Shown: piece by piece, positions 12,522-23,678 of the stretch
How positions within the stretch are numbered: position 1 is the first letter of the stretch
Layout: every line of letters starts with the position of its first letter
From: Thamnaconus septentrionalis
Lineage: Eukaryota > Chordata > Actinopteri > Tetraodontiformes > Monacanthidae
Assembly: GCA_009823395.1 (NCBI GenBank)
Contig: CM020502.1
Span: 25,127,944-25,191,943 of the forward strand
Length of the DNA stretch: 64,000 nucleotides
Reading direction: 5' to 3'
Notes under the pieces: generated by a model
The model's input: the letters and a program-made list of their open reading frames with translations, nothing else
Told to the model about the DNA's origin: nothing
The model's database searches: none
Translations under genes and position numbers: made by a program

Positions 12522-13210
12522 TGGAGCGGCGAAGAGATACTTTACACCCTTTTCCCTCAACGCGTCCGTCCACTTCCTGCTCTGACTTCCTGCATTGGCC
12601 ATCCGTGTGGCTCGCAAACACTCCTTTGAGCAACTAATCATTTCAAGAAAAAAGAAAAAAAAAAACCACACCACCACCAAACTCTCAGTGTTCAGCCGCT
12701 TGCTCAGTTGGAACAGCGTCAATGCAAATGAGGGGAAGAAGAGGCGACGAGAACTCCAGATGTCTTTTTTGCTCCTTCCGTTCGGTGCCACGACGTAGCT
12801 GCAACACGGAATTAATAGGTAGACTGCACTGGTGCGAAGACAAGGGACTGATTATTTATCCGAGAGCCGTCACAATGGTGATGGTGTTAAGTTATTGCAC
12901 TGCTGTTCACGAGTGGCTTAATCTTTGAAGACTTGTTTGCTGTGTGCGTGTGCGTGTATGAGATTTTCTTTTTTTATATACTTTCACATTCCTCCATTGT
13001 TCCGCTTAGGGCTCACTGCAAATAAATGATTATTTGCAGGGCTTCAGAAATGTTACTCATTTTGTAATCCAAAAGTACCACAGTCACTGTGAAGTCTGTA
13101 AATATACATATGTGGGCTCTACGTTTAAGGCCATAATTGAATGAAGCGTTGTAAAAGAAAATATATATATTGAAATGATTTCTTAAAATAAATGAGTGAA
13201 ATTATAATAA
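12522..13210 (+). other. 3' UTR of fam3c (approximate end)
   Basis: Non-coding sequence after the stop codon. AATAAA occurs at 13021-13026 and again at 13187-13192, so two transcript ends are possible. The second is followed closely by GT-rich sequence. Confidence 0.6.
13187..13192 (+). promoter_or_regulatory. Polyadenylation signal AATAAA for fam3c (distal)
   Basis: Canonical hexamer about 670 bases after the stop. A proximal copy at 13021-13026 is an alternative. Confidence 0.5.
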
Positions 13211-13268
13211 ATGTGCAGTTTGTGTCTCCTTATTATATTTGAGATGACTGTTACAGCTACTTTGCAGC

Positions 13269-13295
13269 CACACACACACACACACACACACACAC
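13269..13295 (+). repeat. (CA)n microsatellite
   Basis: About 13 CA units just downstream of the fam3c transcript end. Confidence 0.95.
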
Positions 13296-13648
13296 CTGCC
13301 TTTAGGCTTGTCAACATGCTGTCACACACTATTAGTGTCAAAACAACTATGCATCTTTGTGACTGAAACTGCAAAACATCTGGCATTATTTCACTCTTGC
13401 AGTCTTTATGTATTGCCTGGCTCCAGTGTGATGCATTGAGCAGGTTAGTAAATCCTTGTGTTAATCCAAGTATAAACACATTATAAATTGATAAGCAGTT
13501 ACTTATATTAACTGACCATCCGAAAAAAAAAAAACCCGTTTAGTTTTAAATTATTTTCTTGAGCCTTTTGTAATGAGACGCTGTGGGTGTACTTTGTGCG
13601 CATATTTTCTTTAAAAAGGAAACAATTTATATGCATTATGTACTTTAG

Positions 13649-13662
13649 CCGCTAGATGGCAC
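13649..13662 (+). promoter_or_regulatory. CTCF-like binding motif
   Basis: CCGCTAGATGGCAC fits the core of the vertebrate CTCF consensus. It lies about 460 bases beyond the distal fam3c polyadenylation signal, at the edge of the 41 kb gene-poor interval. Occupancy cannot be judged from sequence. Confidence 0.45.
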
Positions 13663-13954
13663 CACTAGCCCATATACAAAATGTTTTGAGGCCTTGAGTG
13701 TGGGTCCCAGCCATAAAAGACCATTCAAGAAACAAAACCTTTATCAGTCGATGAATGAATTAACTGTCAACTTGGGGGAAAAAAAACGAAAACATTGTGC
13801 GGGCTTAAAAAACAAATACACCTAATTTAAACTAATATTTGAGGCCTGCATCTGCGTAATTTACACGGCAAACACGAGCAAAGACGGATCAAAGGTTCGT
13901 GGTGTGTTCGTCTTCTAAGAAAAGGTCCCTGTTTACACTGTGCAAGGCCTTGAG

Positions 13955-13956
<2 letters not shown>

Positions 13957-14001
<45 letters not shown>
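13957..14001 (+). repeat. (GT)n microsatellite
   Basis: About 22 uninterrupted GT units. Confidence 0.97.
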
Positions 14002-14002
<1 letters not shown>

Positions 14003-14106
14003 CTGCAACCGGACAAGCTGACCGACGGCTGAACTTAACGCAGCGTGAAGCCACATGATGCCTTTGTTCGGAGCGCCTCCGTCTTCCTGCCATGACATTT
14101 CCTCTG

Positions 14107-14108
<2 letters not shown>

Positions 14109-14137
<29 letters not shown>
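14109..14137 (+). repeat. (TG)n microsatellite
   Basis: About 14 TG units, 107 bases after the previous GT run. Confidence 0.95.
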
Positions 14138-14140
<3 letters not shown>

Positions 14141-14471
14141 AAGTGCTACTCCCCTCCTACACAAACACACTTGGGCTTGTTTTTTTGTCATTTTGCCTGT
14201 TCTGGAGTTTACCAAGTTCCCCCGAAACACAAACCTCTTCCTTATTCCAGTGAAATTAAGAAAAAGCAACAAAACAAAAAACAAAAAAACAAAAATGAAA
14301 AACATGCCATGGTGATCTCCCTTTCAAAGTCATTCGCACAACACAATCATTCCACAACTGCTTTGTGTGTGTGTTCGCCCATATTCCACCTATTTATCTC
14401 TAAGACTCCAGTGAAGCAGCCTCCTATGTAATAATTATCCAAAGCAAAACTGCATGTATATATGTAAACAT

Positions 14472-14503
14472 GCGTCCAAACGTTTGACTGGTAGTGCATA
14501 TAT
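14472..14503 (-). mobile_element. Terminal fragment of a Tc1-like inverted-repeat element
   Basis: GTCCAAACGTTTGACTGGTA is the reverse complement of the terminal repeat of the copy at 21.1 kb. Only about 30 bases are recognisable, so this is a relic end. Confidence 0.7.
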
Positions 14504-16229
14504 AAAAAAAACTTCTCCCATTTCTGGAAGAGTTCATTCACGGGCGCACGTATTGGGGGGGACAAAGTGAGTCTGTCACGCTGTGGGACCTTTAACGCTC
14601 TCTGCTGCTCAGGGCCTGACACGTCAAAGCGGCTGTTGTTGTCGGTGCTCGCAGGAAGAAAAAAAGAAAAGGAGATGCGCCTTCTTTTTCCTCATCGCTC
14701 CGACTCTTTTGCCAGCGCTTGACGTGGGCCGAACCTCCCCTCGCCTCCCGCGCTTGCAGATGAACTGTGGGGGCTGCAGCCGTCTTCTCCCGCTCGCCTT
14801 ATATAAGACGCTCTCTATGATGCATTATGCATGAACGTCGGGATGAACTTCTAATCAAAAGACATATCGCGGCAGCTCCGGGGCGAAGCTGTGCAAACAC
14901 GGCAGAAGCGCCAGGATAACGTGCTCTCACGAAATGAGGATGATGTTTTTTTTTTTTTTTCATATACATACCATCGCTATCTTGTTTTTGTTGTCCCCCT
15001 CCATTCTGACTCCTTCCCAAAATAAATCTGCCTGCTAAACGAAAGGGCCCAGCCACTCAAAGGAGCCCATCTTTCTAATTCCCCGCTGCCACGGCGTGAC
15101 CTCCGACCCCTGACCTTTCACCCTGTGACAGAGTGGTCTTTAAAGCGCCTGTTTGCTCCAAAAGAAGCTTCAAAAAAACAGAAAAAGAAGAAAATAACAC
15201 AAGTCACGGGATGGAAAATGCACCTCCCGTAAAACCTTTCTTGGCCAAAACGCTAAACTGTTCGGTGGCGATGACACACAGCACGACCCCTGGCTGAAAT
15301 GTGCCCACTGACCTAAGCCCTGCGCAGCGCCCATTTATACCCGACACCTGCCTCCGTCTGCTCTCCTGGCCTCTACGTCCACCTGACCTTTGACCTCTGA
15401 GCTCGACAGCGACCAGCAACAGCTGACTCAGAATTTGAAAACAGGCCGTTGCATTTCCAGCCACAAAAGGCACCTTCTTCCTCCCTCGAAGGCTCCAACT
15501 CTGGGGTTCCTTTCACAGAGTTCACAGGATTTTGCAAGAGAACGTTGGGAGGCACCGTCTGATAAGCAACTCCACCCGCTTACAGCCAAACTAACGATGC
15601 TCCCTCTTGGTTCGAGGAGGATTTTATGCTGCAAAGCCTTTTTTAAAAAAGAAAAAAAAAAGTACCTCCCCCCACCCATTCTTCCCTCCTAATGCTCTCC
15701 TGCAACATGTACTTTGAAGCTTCCTGGAACAGCAATAGCACATCTGACTCCTGACCATAAACAGTTATTTGTGAGCTCCTGTATTGTGTGCAGGCTCGGA
15801 CCACTCCCCCCTAATCTCTCCGATACAGAGAACCGGCGCTCGAGTTTACACCCAGCGACATGCGTTAACCCTGCCAACACCCTCAACACCTCACAGTGCC
15901 CACCTGGCAGCCGGCAGCTAGAGGAGCTGATTTTATTTATAAAAAGCTGAAGATACCAAAACAAGCTCCGAGGTGATAGATACTCCCCCTACACTGCGCT
16001 GTTAAACTCAGATTAGCCTCCAGGGCGCAAACTCGCTGAGGTAGTTTGATGTCCCCTGTCCCGGGTTTTTGGGGAGGGTTGTGCTGCTGCGAGCTTTGGA
16101 GGAGTTTGAAAGATATTTGAAGTGGGTTTGAGTCGATAATCAAAGACCCCGGTCGCCCACAGAAAAAAAACAGCCGGCACAAATGCAGCATCTGGTGCTG
16201 TTCACCCACTTCCATAAGTGAGTATAAAG

Positions 16230-16380
16230 TTAAGTTCAAGTTAAAGTCCCAGTGATTCTCAAAGGAATGTGAAATTTGTCCTCTATATTTGACCCATCAC
16301 CCTCTGAAGCAGCGGTGGGCAGCAGCAGTGCCGCGCCCGGGAATCATTGGGTGATCCAACCCCCCAATTCCAACCCTGAA
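16230..16380 (+). mobile_element. Fish interspersed repeat fragment, class unresolved
   Basis: The run from TTAAAGTCCCAGTGATTCTC through GAAATTTGTCCTCTATATTT, GCCGCGCCCGGGAATCATT and CCCCCAATTCCAACCC resembles an abundant repeat that I recall from many fish genomes. I recognise it from memory of teleost sequence, not from a search. I cannot tell SINE from non-autonomous DNA transposon. Boundaries are approximate. Confidence 0.55.
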
Positions 16381-16621
16381 TACAAGTACGAGTTATTAGT
16401 TTAATCTAACTAGAACTGGACAACTGAAGTGCATGTAAAAGCTCTCATACGACATAAGACATATGTCGTATGACACCCGGATAAAGCAATTGCATTTCCA
16501 CTTTCTCCTACGTCTTAGTCGGAGTTTAACTACACAATGCGTGTGCTCCACACCCCCCGCGCTGGTGTATGAACTCGGAACAACAACATTCTGGTGGCAA
16601 AAGCTTCTTTCACGCTTGGCA

Positions 16622-16663
16622 CTTTTATGAGCTTGTGCACTAGGCTTTTATGAGCTTGTGCAC
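16622..16663 (+). repeat. 19-bp direct duplication beside the Rex3-like fragment
   Basis: CTTTTATGAGCTTGTGCAC occurs at 16622-16640 and 16645-16663, separated by TAGG. The second copy ends two bases before the recognisable LINE reading frame. It does not recur after the GATGG tail, so it is not a simple target-site duplication. Confidence 0.9.
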
Positions 16664-16665
16664 GG

Positions 16666-16810
16666 CTGGCCTGGGAACACTTTGGGGTCCTGCTTGATGA
16701 GCTGGAGGAGGTGACTAGGGCCAGGGAAGTCTGGGTGTCGCTGCTGAGAATGCTGTGCCCGAGACCCGACTCCGGATAAAGCGGTAGAAGATGGATGGAT
16801 GGATGGATGC
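16666..16810 (+). mobile_element. Rex3-like (RTE clade) LINE 3' end with GATGG tail
   Basis: The + strand reads LAWEHFGVLLDELEEVTRAR then EVWVSLLRMLCPRPDSG and a stop at 16777-16779. It is followed by AAGCGGTAGAAG and tandem GATG units to 16810. A short terminal peptide plus a microsatellite-like GATG tail is the known 3' signature of fish Rex3/RTE retrotransposons. The element is truncated to its last 38 codons, so it is inactive. Confidence 0.8.
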
Positions 16811-17629
16811 AGAGGTACTGAGTGATGGCCCCGCTTCCCCATGCTATGTTCTTGTTTGTTCAGTGAAGGTCCAGCAAGCGCTACGGAGCAGGACGTGCAG
16901 GGAGACGGCTTGTTTTTGTGGTGCATGAATCACTAAACTACGACATCTAGTGGTGAAATGTTGAGTAGAAGGTTGTTTGTCATGTTTTGTCCTTTCATTT
17001 ATCTACCCCAGGTTGCTGGAAGAGGGGACATATAAGATTTCCTCGCCGAGTACACAACAAACCAGTGGGGGCGCTATGGAGCCGCTGGCTAAGGCAATTT
17101 TGGTAGCAGCTTGAGTGCAGAAAGATGATCTTTAATGGACAACCACATTGTGAGAAGAGAAGAAGAAGGAGAAAAAAACGGGTTCAGCATGCGGGTAAAC
17201 AAGCAGGCAGGGGAGGGAGGATGAAGGAGAGTCACAGGATTTGAAAAAGAGAGATCCATATCGATATCTCAGAAGGAATATCGACCGCTGGGTCCAAGAC
17301 GCTGTGTAAAGGTGCAGCCCGCCCCCAACCACCTCCATCCTAACAACAGTGACCTCACTGCCCTTGCTTTTCCACCGCGCAATCCTATAATTGCCTCTGC
17401 GACACACAAACACACACGCACGCACACACGCACACACACAGCTGTGTTTATACTCTGTGGGAACTTTCCGCTGACCTCAGCACAGACAGGCCTTGAGACG
17501 CTTGGCTGGATCGATAAGACGATCACATGGATCTTTTCACACAGTCTCACCATCAGGGTGGGCGTGCAGGATCGCTGTAACTGCAACACTAAATGCCTTG
17601 TTTTGCTTTTTTTTTTTTTTTTTTTTTTT
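16811..17629. other. Intergenic, no gene seen
   Basis: Single-copy-looking DNA with a short CA-rich patch at 17405-17440 and a T-run at 17608-17629. A partial CTCF-like match near 17061-17075 lacks one base of the core spacing. Confidence 0.5.
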
Positions 17630-17908
17630 GGAGTTTAACTGTGTAATATTTGGAGATTTTGAAGAAGAAACAGCGACACCAAGTGGTTACGTTTTAGATT
17701 GCAGCGTCTTTCACTCCCCCTCCCCCTCCTGAGCTTGCCCGTGAACTATGGTGGCCTCCACATCCAAACTTGGATATATATGTATGTATATATATAGATG
17801 TATATACACTTTTATTACACTTTTCTTAATATATTAATGAGCAGTATATTAAGCTTTTACCAATATAAAATTCCTAAATCAAGCCACACATTACGCACTG
17901 GACCTTTA
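17630..17908 (+). mobile_element. Short fish interspersed repeat, probably MITE-like
   Basis: Stretches such as GACACCAAGTGGTTACG, CTTGCCCGTGAACTATGGTG and the end TTACGCACTGGACCTTTAAA recall a widespread fish repeat whose ends carry TTTAAAGGTCCAGTG. The right end fits that terminal repeat. The left end is degenerate, so the start is approximate. An AT-rich dinucleotide patch lies inside at 17774-17807. Confidence 0.55.
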
Positions 17909-20900
17909 AATACTTGGTCCCGAGTCTTCTTCCAAAGAGACCAGAAAACGTGTCAAGGTTTCTTCTTTCACTCGTCACTCGACACAGCGCTAACCTTTTA
18001 ACCCCTGCAACTAATGGCAAGCACACACATGTTCCTCTCGGTCCAGCCCGCTCCAGGAACAAAGGCCTCTTTCACCGTCACTGCTGACTTACCTCTCTTG
18101 CACAGGGGTCAGGGAGTCGGCCGACCTCTCGCTCCCAGCTGGGTTGGCACAAACTAGTTTGAGCGGCGCCCTGGCAAAAGAAACAAGCAAACATAGCAAG
18201 TCGGTGTCACCACCTTAGTTCACAGTATGTTTGACATTTATGAGATTGTTATTATTATTTTTTGTTTCTTTCTGGATTTGTTTTGACGAGATGCACCTCC
18301 CAGTTTGTGAGTGGGAGAGAATGCCTGCAGTGGCGTGTTAGAGCCGTCTGGACCGCAAACGTGTGTTTCATTCATTATGCAGCAGTGCCTCCCTGTTCTA
18401 GAAAACACCATAGAAGCTTCACTCTGTTTAACCAAGCAGCACCACCACGACCCTGCTGGACTCCAAGTGAACAGTCTAGTGCGACGGACGGTGACGGACA
18501 GACAGAGATGAATGACACGACGCTCGATGGTGGCGCAAAGTTGTTGTTGTTTTTTGTTGTTAAAGTTGAACAACAGGTGAATGATTGGATATTGCTAAAA
18601 GACAAGCAGCCCATAAAATACATTCTTTTCTGGTCATTTTTAGTGATTAGGCATCCTCATATTAGCAGAAAAGTTGGATTCTTTTGCTATTTTGAAAATA
18701 TATCACAAAGCACCAACTGATAGTGATCTAAATTGAAATATATATGAAAATATGAAAATCTTTACAGGCGGCTTAAAAAAAAACCCTTCAAATTGATGTA
18801 AAGGCCCCTTTTGTTGAGCCTTTGTAAATGTAAACGTGGTCATCTTTCCCATCACCAAATGTCAAATGAAATTTCAAGAGAAAAAAAAAAACGGAACATG
18901 AACAGGAAGACAAAGTCACACAGTTGTAACCAACCGCTGCTGCTGAGGAGATCAGTGTGGAGCGCAAGATTCACCAGAACTGGATAGAAACGTATCTGTT
19001 CCGCACGGAATCCCACGTTGCTGAGCAGCTAAAATCCACCAGATCAAGACGGGGAAGCAAAACTGTCCAGAGTTTGGAACACTCCGTCACTATTTGCACA
19101 GTTTATCACATCCGAAGATGCGTTCCGCCCCGGGATATTTGCATTATGTGGGAGAAGCGCCGCTCCGACCCGAGGCCCGTGACGTCGGCGGGAGTTATTG
19201 CCGTTGTAATTTCTCCGAGGTGGCACAGCAAAGTGCCGGGATGATGACACACTCGCTCACGTCCAGCCCATAACCGCGGCAGCTGACGGTGACAGAACAG
19301 CCTGAACAGCCAGAGCTGGGTCGTATTTTTCCAAGGCGAGCCCGGTGGTGCAGCACTCCCCCCCCCCTCCTGGCAATAAATACGGCCGCCTCATAAATTT
19401 AACTGCGTCGCCTTTCGTCTCTCGTACCCTGGGCCTGACAGCAATGCAACGCAACACGGCGTCACGTTAAACACACATACGCACACAAAGAACGGTGCGT
19501 AACCGAGTCCAGTCAGCCCGTGTGATTACACGTCCGATGTGTCCGGAGCAGAGAAATTGTTGTTCTCCAGCAGGGTGACAGCATCGACCGCCTCCCGCTG
19601 GGCAAAACTCACATCGTATTGGCTAAGAATAATTGAAAGTTCACCTGCGTGAGTCAGGAGTGATGTAAAAACGGGGAAGAGGGAAAACAATATCGGCGCT
19701 GGTGGCATGACTCACCGCAGGCTTACAGGATAATTTACATGTTGCGACGACACCGTTTGGGGCGCGTCTCAGTTGTGTAAAGCTTCTAACAACAACACAG
19801 CTGGCAAGAAAAACACTGAAGTGTGTGAAACTGGATTTGTCTATCTAAATGTATTCGATGAAGTTTCGAGCTCCTTAGAACTCTGCTTGTTTGTTCTTTA
19901 TTAGCTCAATGAATCAAAGAGCAAAACTTGTTTTGGTCACTGCGGCAAAAAAAAATAAAAGTCCATCAACAGACATAACAAATTCATGAAATGCAAACAC
20001 ACAGCAGCTGATGGGAACCTCGTGGATAAAAACAACAAGAGGACTTTTCTGGCTTCGCAGTCTGCGGCCGGCCGCGCAGGAAAGAGGATATTTATACCTC
20101 GAGCCATTTGCAGTGCAACCTCCAAAACCTACATCTCTGCTGTAGAATGAAAAAAATAGCTGTGTGTGTGCAGGAAGCTGGGTGTGGCCCTGAGACACAG
20201 GTCAGCCGTGCTCAGAGGTTAGGCAGCTGTGTGACGGCAAGAAGAGAGGTGCTATTATTGTGTCGCCTGGTGTAGCCGACACGCTGCACTCTGCAGGGGA
20301 GGGCCCTCGGTTTTAAGCCCCATTTCACTGTTTTCACTCTCATCATTTTCACATCTTTAGTTTTCGTGCCAGATTCAACAAAGTAAGCAAGTATTTCCAA
20401 AAAAGCACAATGTTTAACCCTCTGTTTGTGGCCTTCTGTTAGAAACTGCGCCCTGCCAAAACAGCTGCTTCGTCGGACCTCCTCTTCCTCGTGTCTGGAC
20501 AGGCACAAAAACAAGGCGTTCTCCCTCGAGAGGCCCTTAGCGGCGCCCTTTGTGATGTCACATGGAGCTGTGACGTTTTCAGCACACTTCTCTGAAAAGC
20601 ACTGCTACTTTTCACACGGTGACTCGACGAGGCCCAACGAGGGATGCTGGAAGCCATTAAAGAAACTCTCTGCCTTTGCAGATGACCTACTTTCCTTTTT
20701 TACGACGAATCTCTTTATCTTCATGTACGCTTCGCTTTAAGGGACCCAGTGTTTTACGACATAACTGTGGGAACAAAGTGCAGTGGATCCACTGTTATCA
20801 GTGCCGTATCTGAGGGTGACAGCAGTATTTTTTTTTTTTCAATTTTAATAACAGACGGCTTTGGAAAAAATAGAAACCATATATTGGCTCACACAAGGAT

Positions 20901-21117
20901 TCACACAACCTGGAGTCCTGGGGAGCCGTGAGTCACGCCGACGTCCCTCTTATTGCGGCTGCTTTCTCAGAGCGACAAAGAGGTTGTTATTGTCGGCACA
21001 GCTCGGCCTCTCGCTCACATGGGCGTGGACGCAGCCATCCCATTACCATACAAGGTGTCGACAGTGACGTGTGCTACTTTGAGAGAGAGACACACCTACA
21101 CACACACACATATACGC
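17909..21117. other. Intergenic, no gene seen
   Basis: About 3.2 kb of mixed single-copy DNA. Open frames on both strands show no domain or family pattern and no credible splice-linked exons. Confidence 0.5.
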
Positions 21118-21490
21118 ATACATTACCAGTCGAACGTTTGGACACATACTTCTGATTTAATGGTTTTTCTTCCATTTTCATGACTATTTACATTGTAGAT
21201 TGTCACTCAAGGCATCAAAACTATGAATGAACACATGTGGAATACGCATGAAACAAAAAAGTGTGAAATAACTCAAACAACTTTTCTATTTTAGATGATC
21301 TAGAATAGCCACCCTTCATATCAAATATGTAGATCATAACATATTTAGGTATTTAACAGTTTTTTATTTTGCCACATTAATCCACATATCTTGGTCATAT
21401 ATTTGATGTCTTCAGTCTGTATATACAGTGTAGAAAGTAGTCAAGATAAAGAAGAAACAGGTGTGTCCAAACTTTTGACTGGTACACTGT
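21118..21490 (+). mobile_element. Non-autonomous Tc1-like element with terminal inverted repeats
   Basis: The left end reads TACCAGTCGAACGTTTGGAC (from 21124). The right end, read as reverse complement from 21484, is TACCAGTCAAAAGTTTGGAC. The ~370-base element carries no transposase frame. Fragments of the same family sit at 14.47, 34.73 and 57.37 kb. This is the most complete copy in the window. The Tc1-like assignment rests on recall of fish terminal repeats. Confidence 0.8.
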
Positions 21491-21763
21491 ATATATACTG
21501 TATGCACACGCTGCTGTTTTTCATGCGCCCTGCCTATATTTAACAACCTTCATGGTGGTTTTATGCGGCCAAAACACTATTTTCATGCTACCAGATGCTG
21601 AACTGAAAAGAAGCACAACACTGGGAAAACAGCGCCGGCTGTGTTGCTCGACCACTTCACGTGCCTCCTGAGTGAGGGGCCGCCGGTGGCCGACTGTACG
21701 TGAATGTAGTATTTCGCACTTTTCCTCCCGCTGCCACAAACGCAGCACTGTGGACCATGTATG

Positions 21764-21766
<3 letters not shown>

Positions 21767-21797
<31 letters not shown>
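21767..21797 (+). repeat. (GT)n microsatellite
   Basis: About 15 GT units. A CA run at 21860-21879 follows, forming a potential GT/CA stem with it. Confidence 0.95.
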
Positions 21798-21801
<4 letters not shown>

Positions 21802-22757
21802 CTTCCATAAAAGAAGGAAGCAGGTGTGTCGTTTTGGCCCGCACCTCCTGTGGCCTCAAACACACACACACACACACACTTGGATGTATAGATCCTGTGA
21901 GAGCTGAGTCGGCCGTCACTTGTGGGTAAATTTTAAAGGGGGGAATAAAAACAACATGGCGCTCTCGTGGGGGGAGGGAGGAGCTCCGCCAGTGTCAACA
22001 CCGCTACGGCCCTGAGCTGTTTTCCCTAAAAATACAGCGCGGGCAGGTGTCCAAGTGTGCATGAATGTGCAGCTACACTGCCGTGCAAAGGCTTCTGCTG
22101 TGGAATTTCAAGGGGCCAAATAACTCGCTTGATCTTAGAAAAAGTTTTTTTTCCTTCCCTTTGCAAAAACTTCACGTCAAGAAAAAAAAAACAACTACCG
22201 TAATCAGCTGACCTCCCTTTGACTCGCACGCCAGATGTTGTCGTCTGGTTGCGACGCAGAGGTCGATGAACCCCCCGGGGAGAGGCGGAGGAAGGAGCGG
22301 GGGGGCGTAGCAACTGCTCTCCGCAGGTGCCCAATGAGAATCGAGAGATACCTGCTGACAGGAGCCGAGGGAATGGGCCCTGGCACTTCAGGTTTTTGTT
22401 TTATCCTCCTCTCTGGCAAAAACATCTCGCCGCTGTGGGCGGGTGTGCGACAGAATGTGTGTCAGCGGGTGTGACGGAGGTGGAGGGGGTGGAGGAGGTG
22501 GAGGAGGTGGAGGAGATCCAGGAGGCACTGATAAGACGACGGGGAGGGAAGAAAAAACACACAAAAAACAAAACAGACTTTGTAAATGTCAGTTGGTGGC
22601 GGCGTGGGGTGTGTGTGTGTGTGTGTGTGTGTGGTGGAGGGGGAGGGGGACGTCAAACCGGTTCAGAATGAGTGGAAGTTTGGCCCCGCCCCATTTCCTT
22701 TTGTGTTTACATCTGCGACCTGCACCGTCCTGCTTGGCTCTCATTGTCTGCACCACA

Positions 22758-22760
<3 letters not shown>

Positions 22761-22836
<76 letters not shown>
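22761..22836 (+). repeat. (TG)n microsatellite
   Basis: Pure TG run of 76 bases. Confidence 0.97.
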
Positions 22837-22837
<1 letters not shown>

Positions 22838-23414
22838 CATGTGTGTTGCATCTGGCCTTCCAGAGCCTTCCAAGTCCTCTCAGATCATTTTTCATAACAA
22901 TCCCTCCGCCGCTCGGCCGTGTCACTCGAGCCGGGCCGGAAACGCGACACCGTTTGGTCCCCCCGTGCTGTCCAAATATGGCCCGTGGCCCCATTTGGTC
23001 ATTCCAGACTCGGCAGCGGACGCTCGCCTGCGCCCTAGCGTTCCGCAGCGACAGCCATGTAAAACCATGTGCTGCGCTTTGATTGAGAATCGATTGTTCT
23101 CCTGCATGGTGACAAAAAACAGAAATCAAGAATCACTTTCAAGTCATTGTAACGTAAAAGCTGCAACAAAAAAAGAGTTGCAAATAGGTCCCAGAATGAC
23201 TCCGGGTTAGAAAAGGGGAATAACAGTGGAAAACTAATTTCCATTAGTGGCTGAAATGGTTGCAACGGAAGACTGTGTTTGTTGGAATGAGAGCAATGAG
23301 CTAAATTTTAGTGCACAAACAAGACCAAGTTTCATTTTCTAGGCTGCTGGTTTTGTGGGATTGTTCGGGTTCTGCTAAACAGCATACGGGCTCATCCGGA
23401 TGCATTTACTTCAT

Positions 23415-23678
23415 GGCCTCAATAGTGTTGTAATACTCAAGATTGGTCTTGGTCTCAAGACCACTTTTTAAAGGTCTCGGTCTCGTCTCGGACTCAGAGG
23501 CATTTTTACTCGGTCTTGCCTCAGTCTTGGTTTTGATATATTTTTTTCTCCTATGAGGTGGCTCACCAAAACACTCCATTCATCTGCTTCTGCTTGGTCT
23601 TGGTCTCGATACTCTCTAGTCTTGATAATGTCTTGGTCCCAGTTGGTGCGGCCTTGACTACAACATTAGGCCTCAATA
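23415..23678 (+). mobile_element. Non-autonomous DNA transposon, hAT-like, with target-site duplication
   Basis: GGCCTCAATA occurs exactly at 23415-23424 and 23669-23678, bracketing a 244-base element. Its ends are imperfect inverted repeats: GTGTTGTAATACTCAAG on the left and CTTGACTACAACATTA on the right. The interior is built from degenerate GTCTTGGTCTCG units. The 8-10 base duplication and end structure suit a hAT-type MITE. No transposase is encoded. Confidence 0.75.

Larger units (their letters stand above)
13296..16229. other. Intergenic, left edge of the gene-poor interval
   Basis: No gene recognised. It holds a CTCF-like motif at 13649-13662, GT runs at 13957-14001 and 14109-14137, a Tc1-like end fragment at 14472-14503, and GC-rich single-copy DNA around 14.6-15.6 kb. 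Short open frames here lack any family resemblance and several are only microsatellite translations. Confidence 0.6.
21491..23414. other. Intergenic, microsatellite-rich, no gene seen
   Basis: Holds GT runs at 21767-21797, 22609-22633 and 22761-22836, a CA run at 21860-21879 and a degenerate GGTGGAGGA array at 22477-22516. Long open frames across 22.4-23.2 kb are produced by the GT runs and show no protein family pattern. Confidence 0.6.

Noticed and set aside
16942..16955. GACATCTAGTGGTG, resembling an inverted CTCF core
   Set aside because: Words like CATCTAGTGGTGA are common inside fish interspersed repeats, so it is more likely repeat-derived.
17061..17075. CCAGTGGGGGCGCT, resembling a CTCF site
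   Set aside because: One base is missing from the G-rich core spacing compared with the consensus, so I did not list it as a site.
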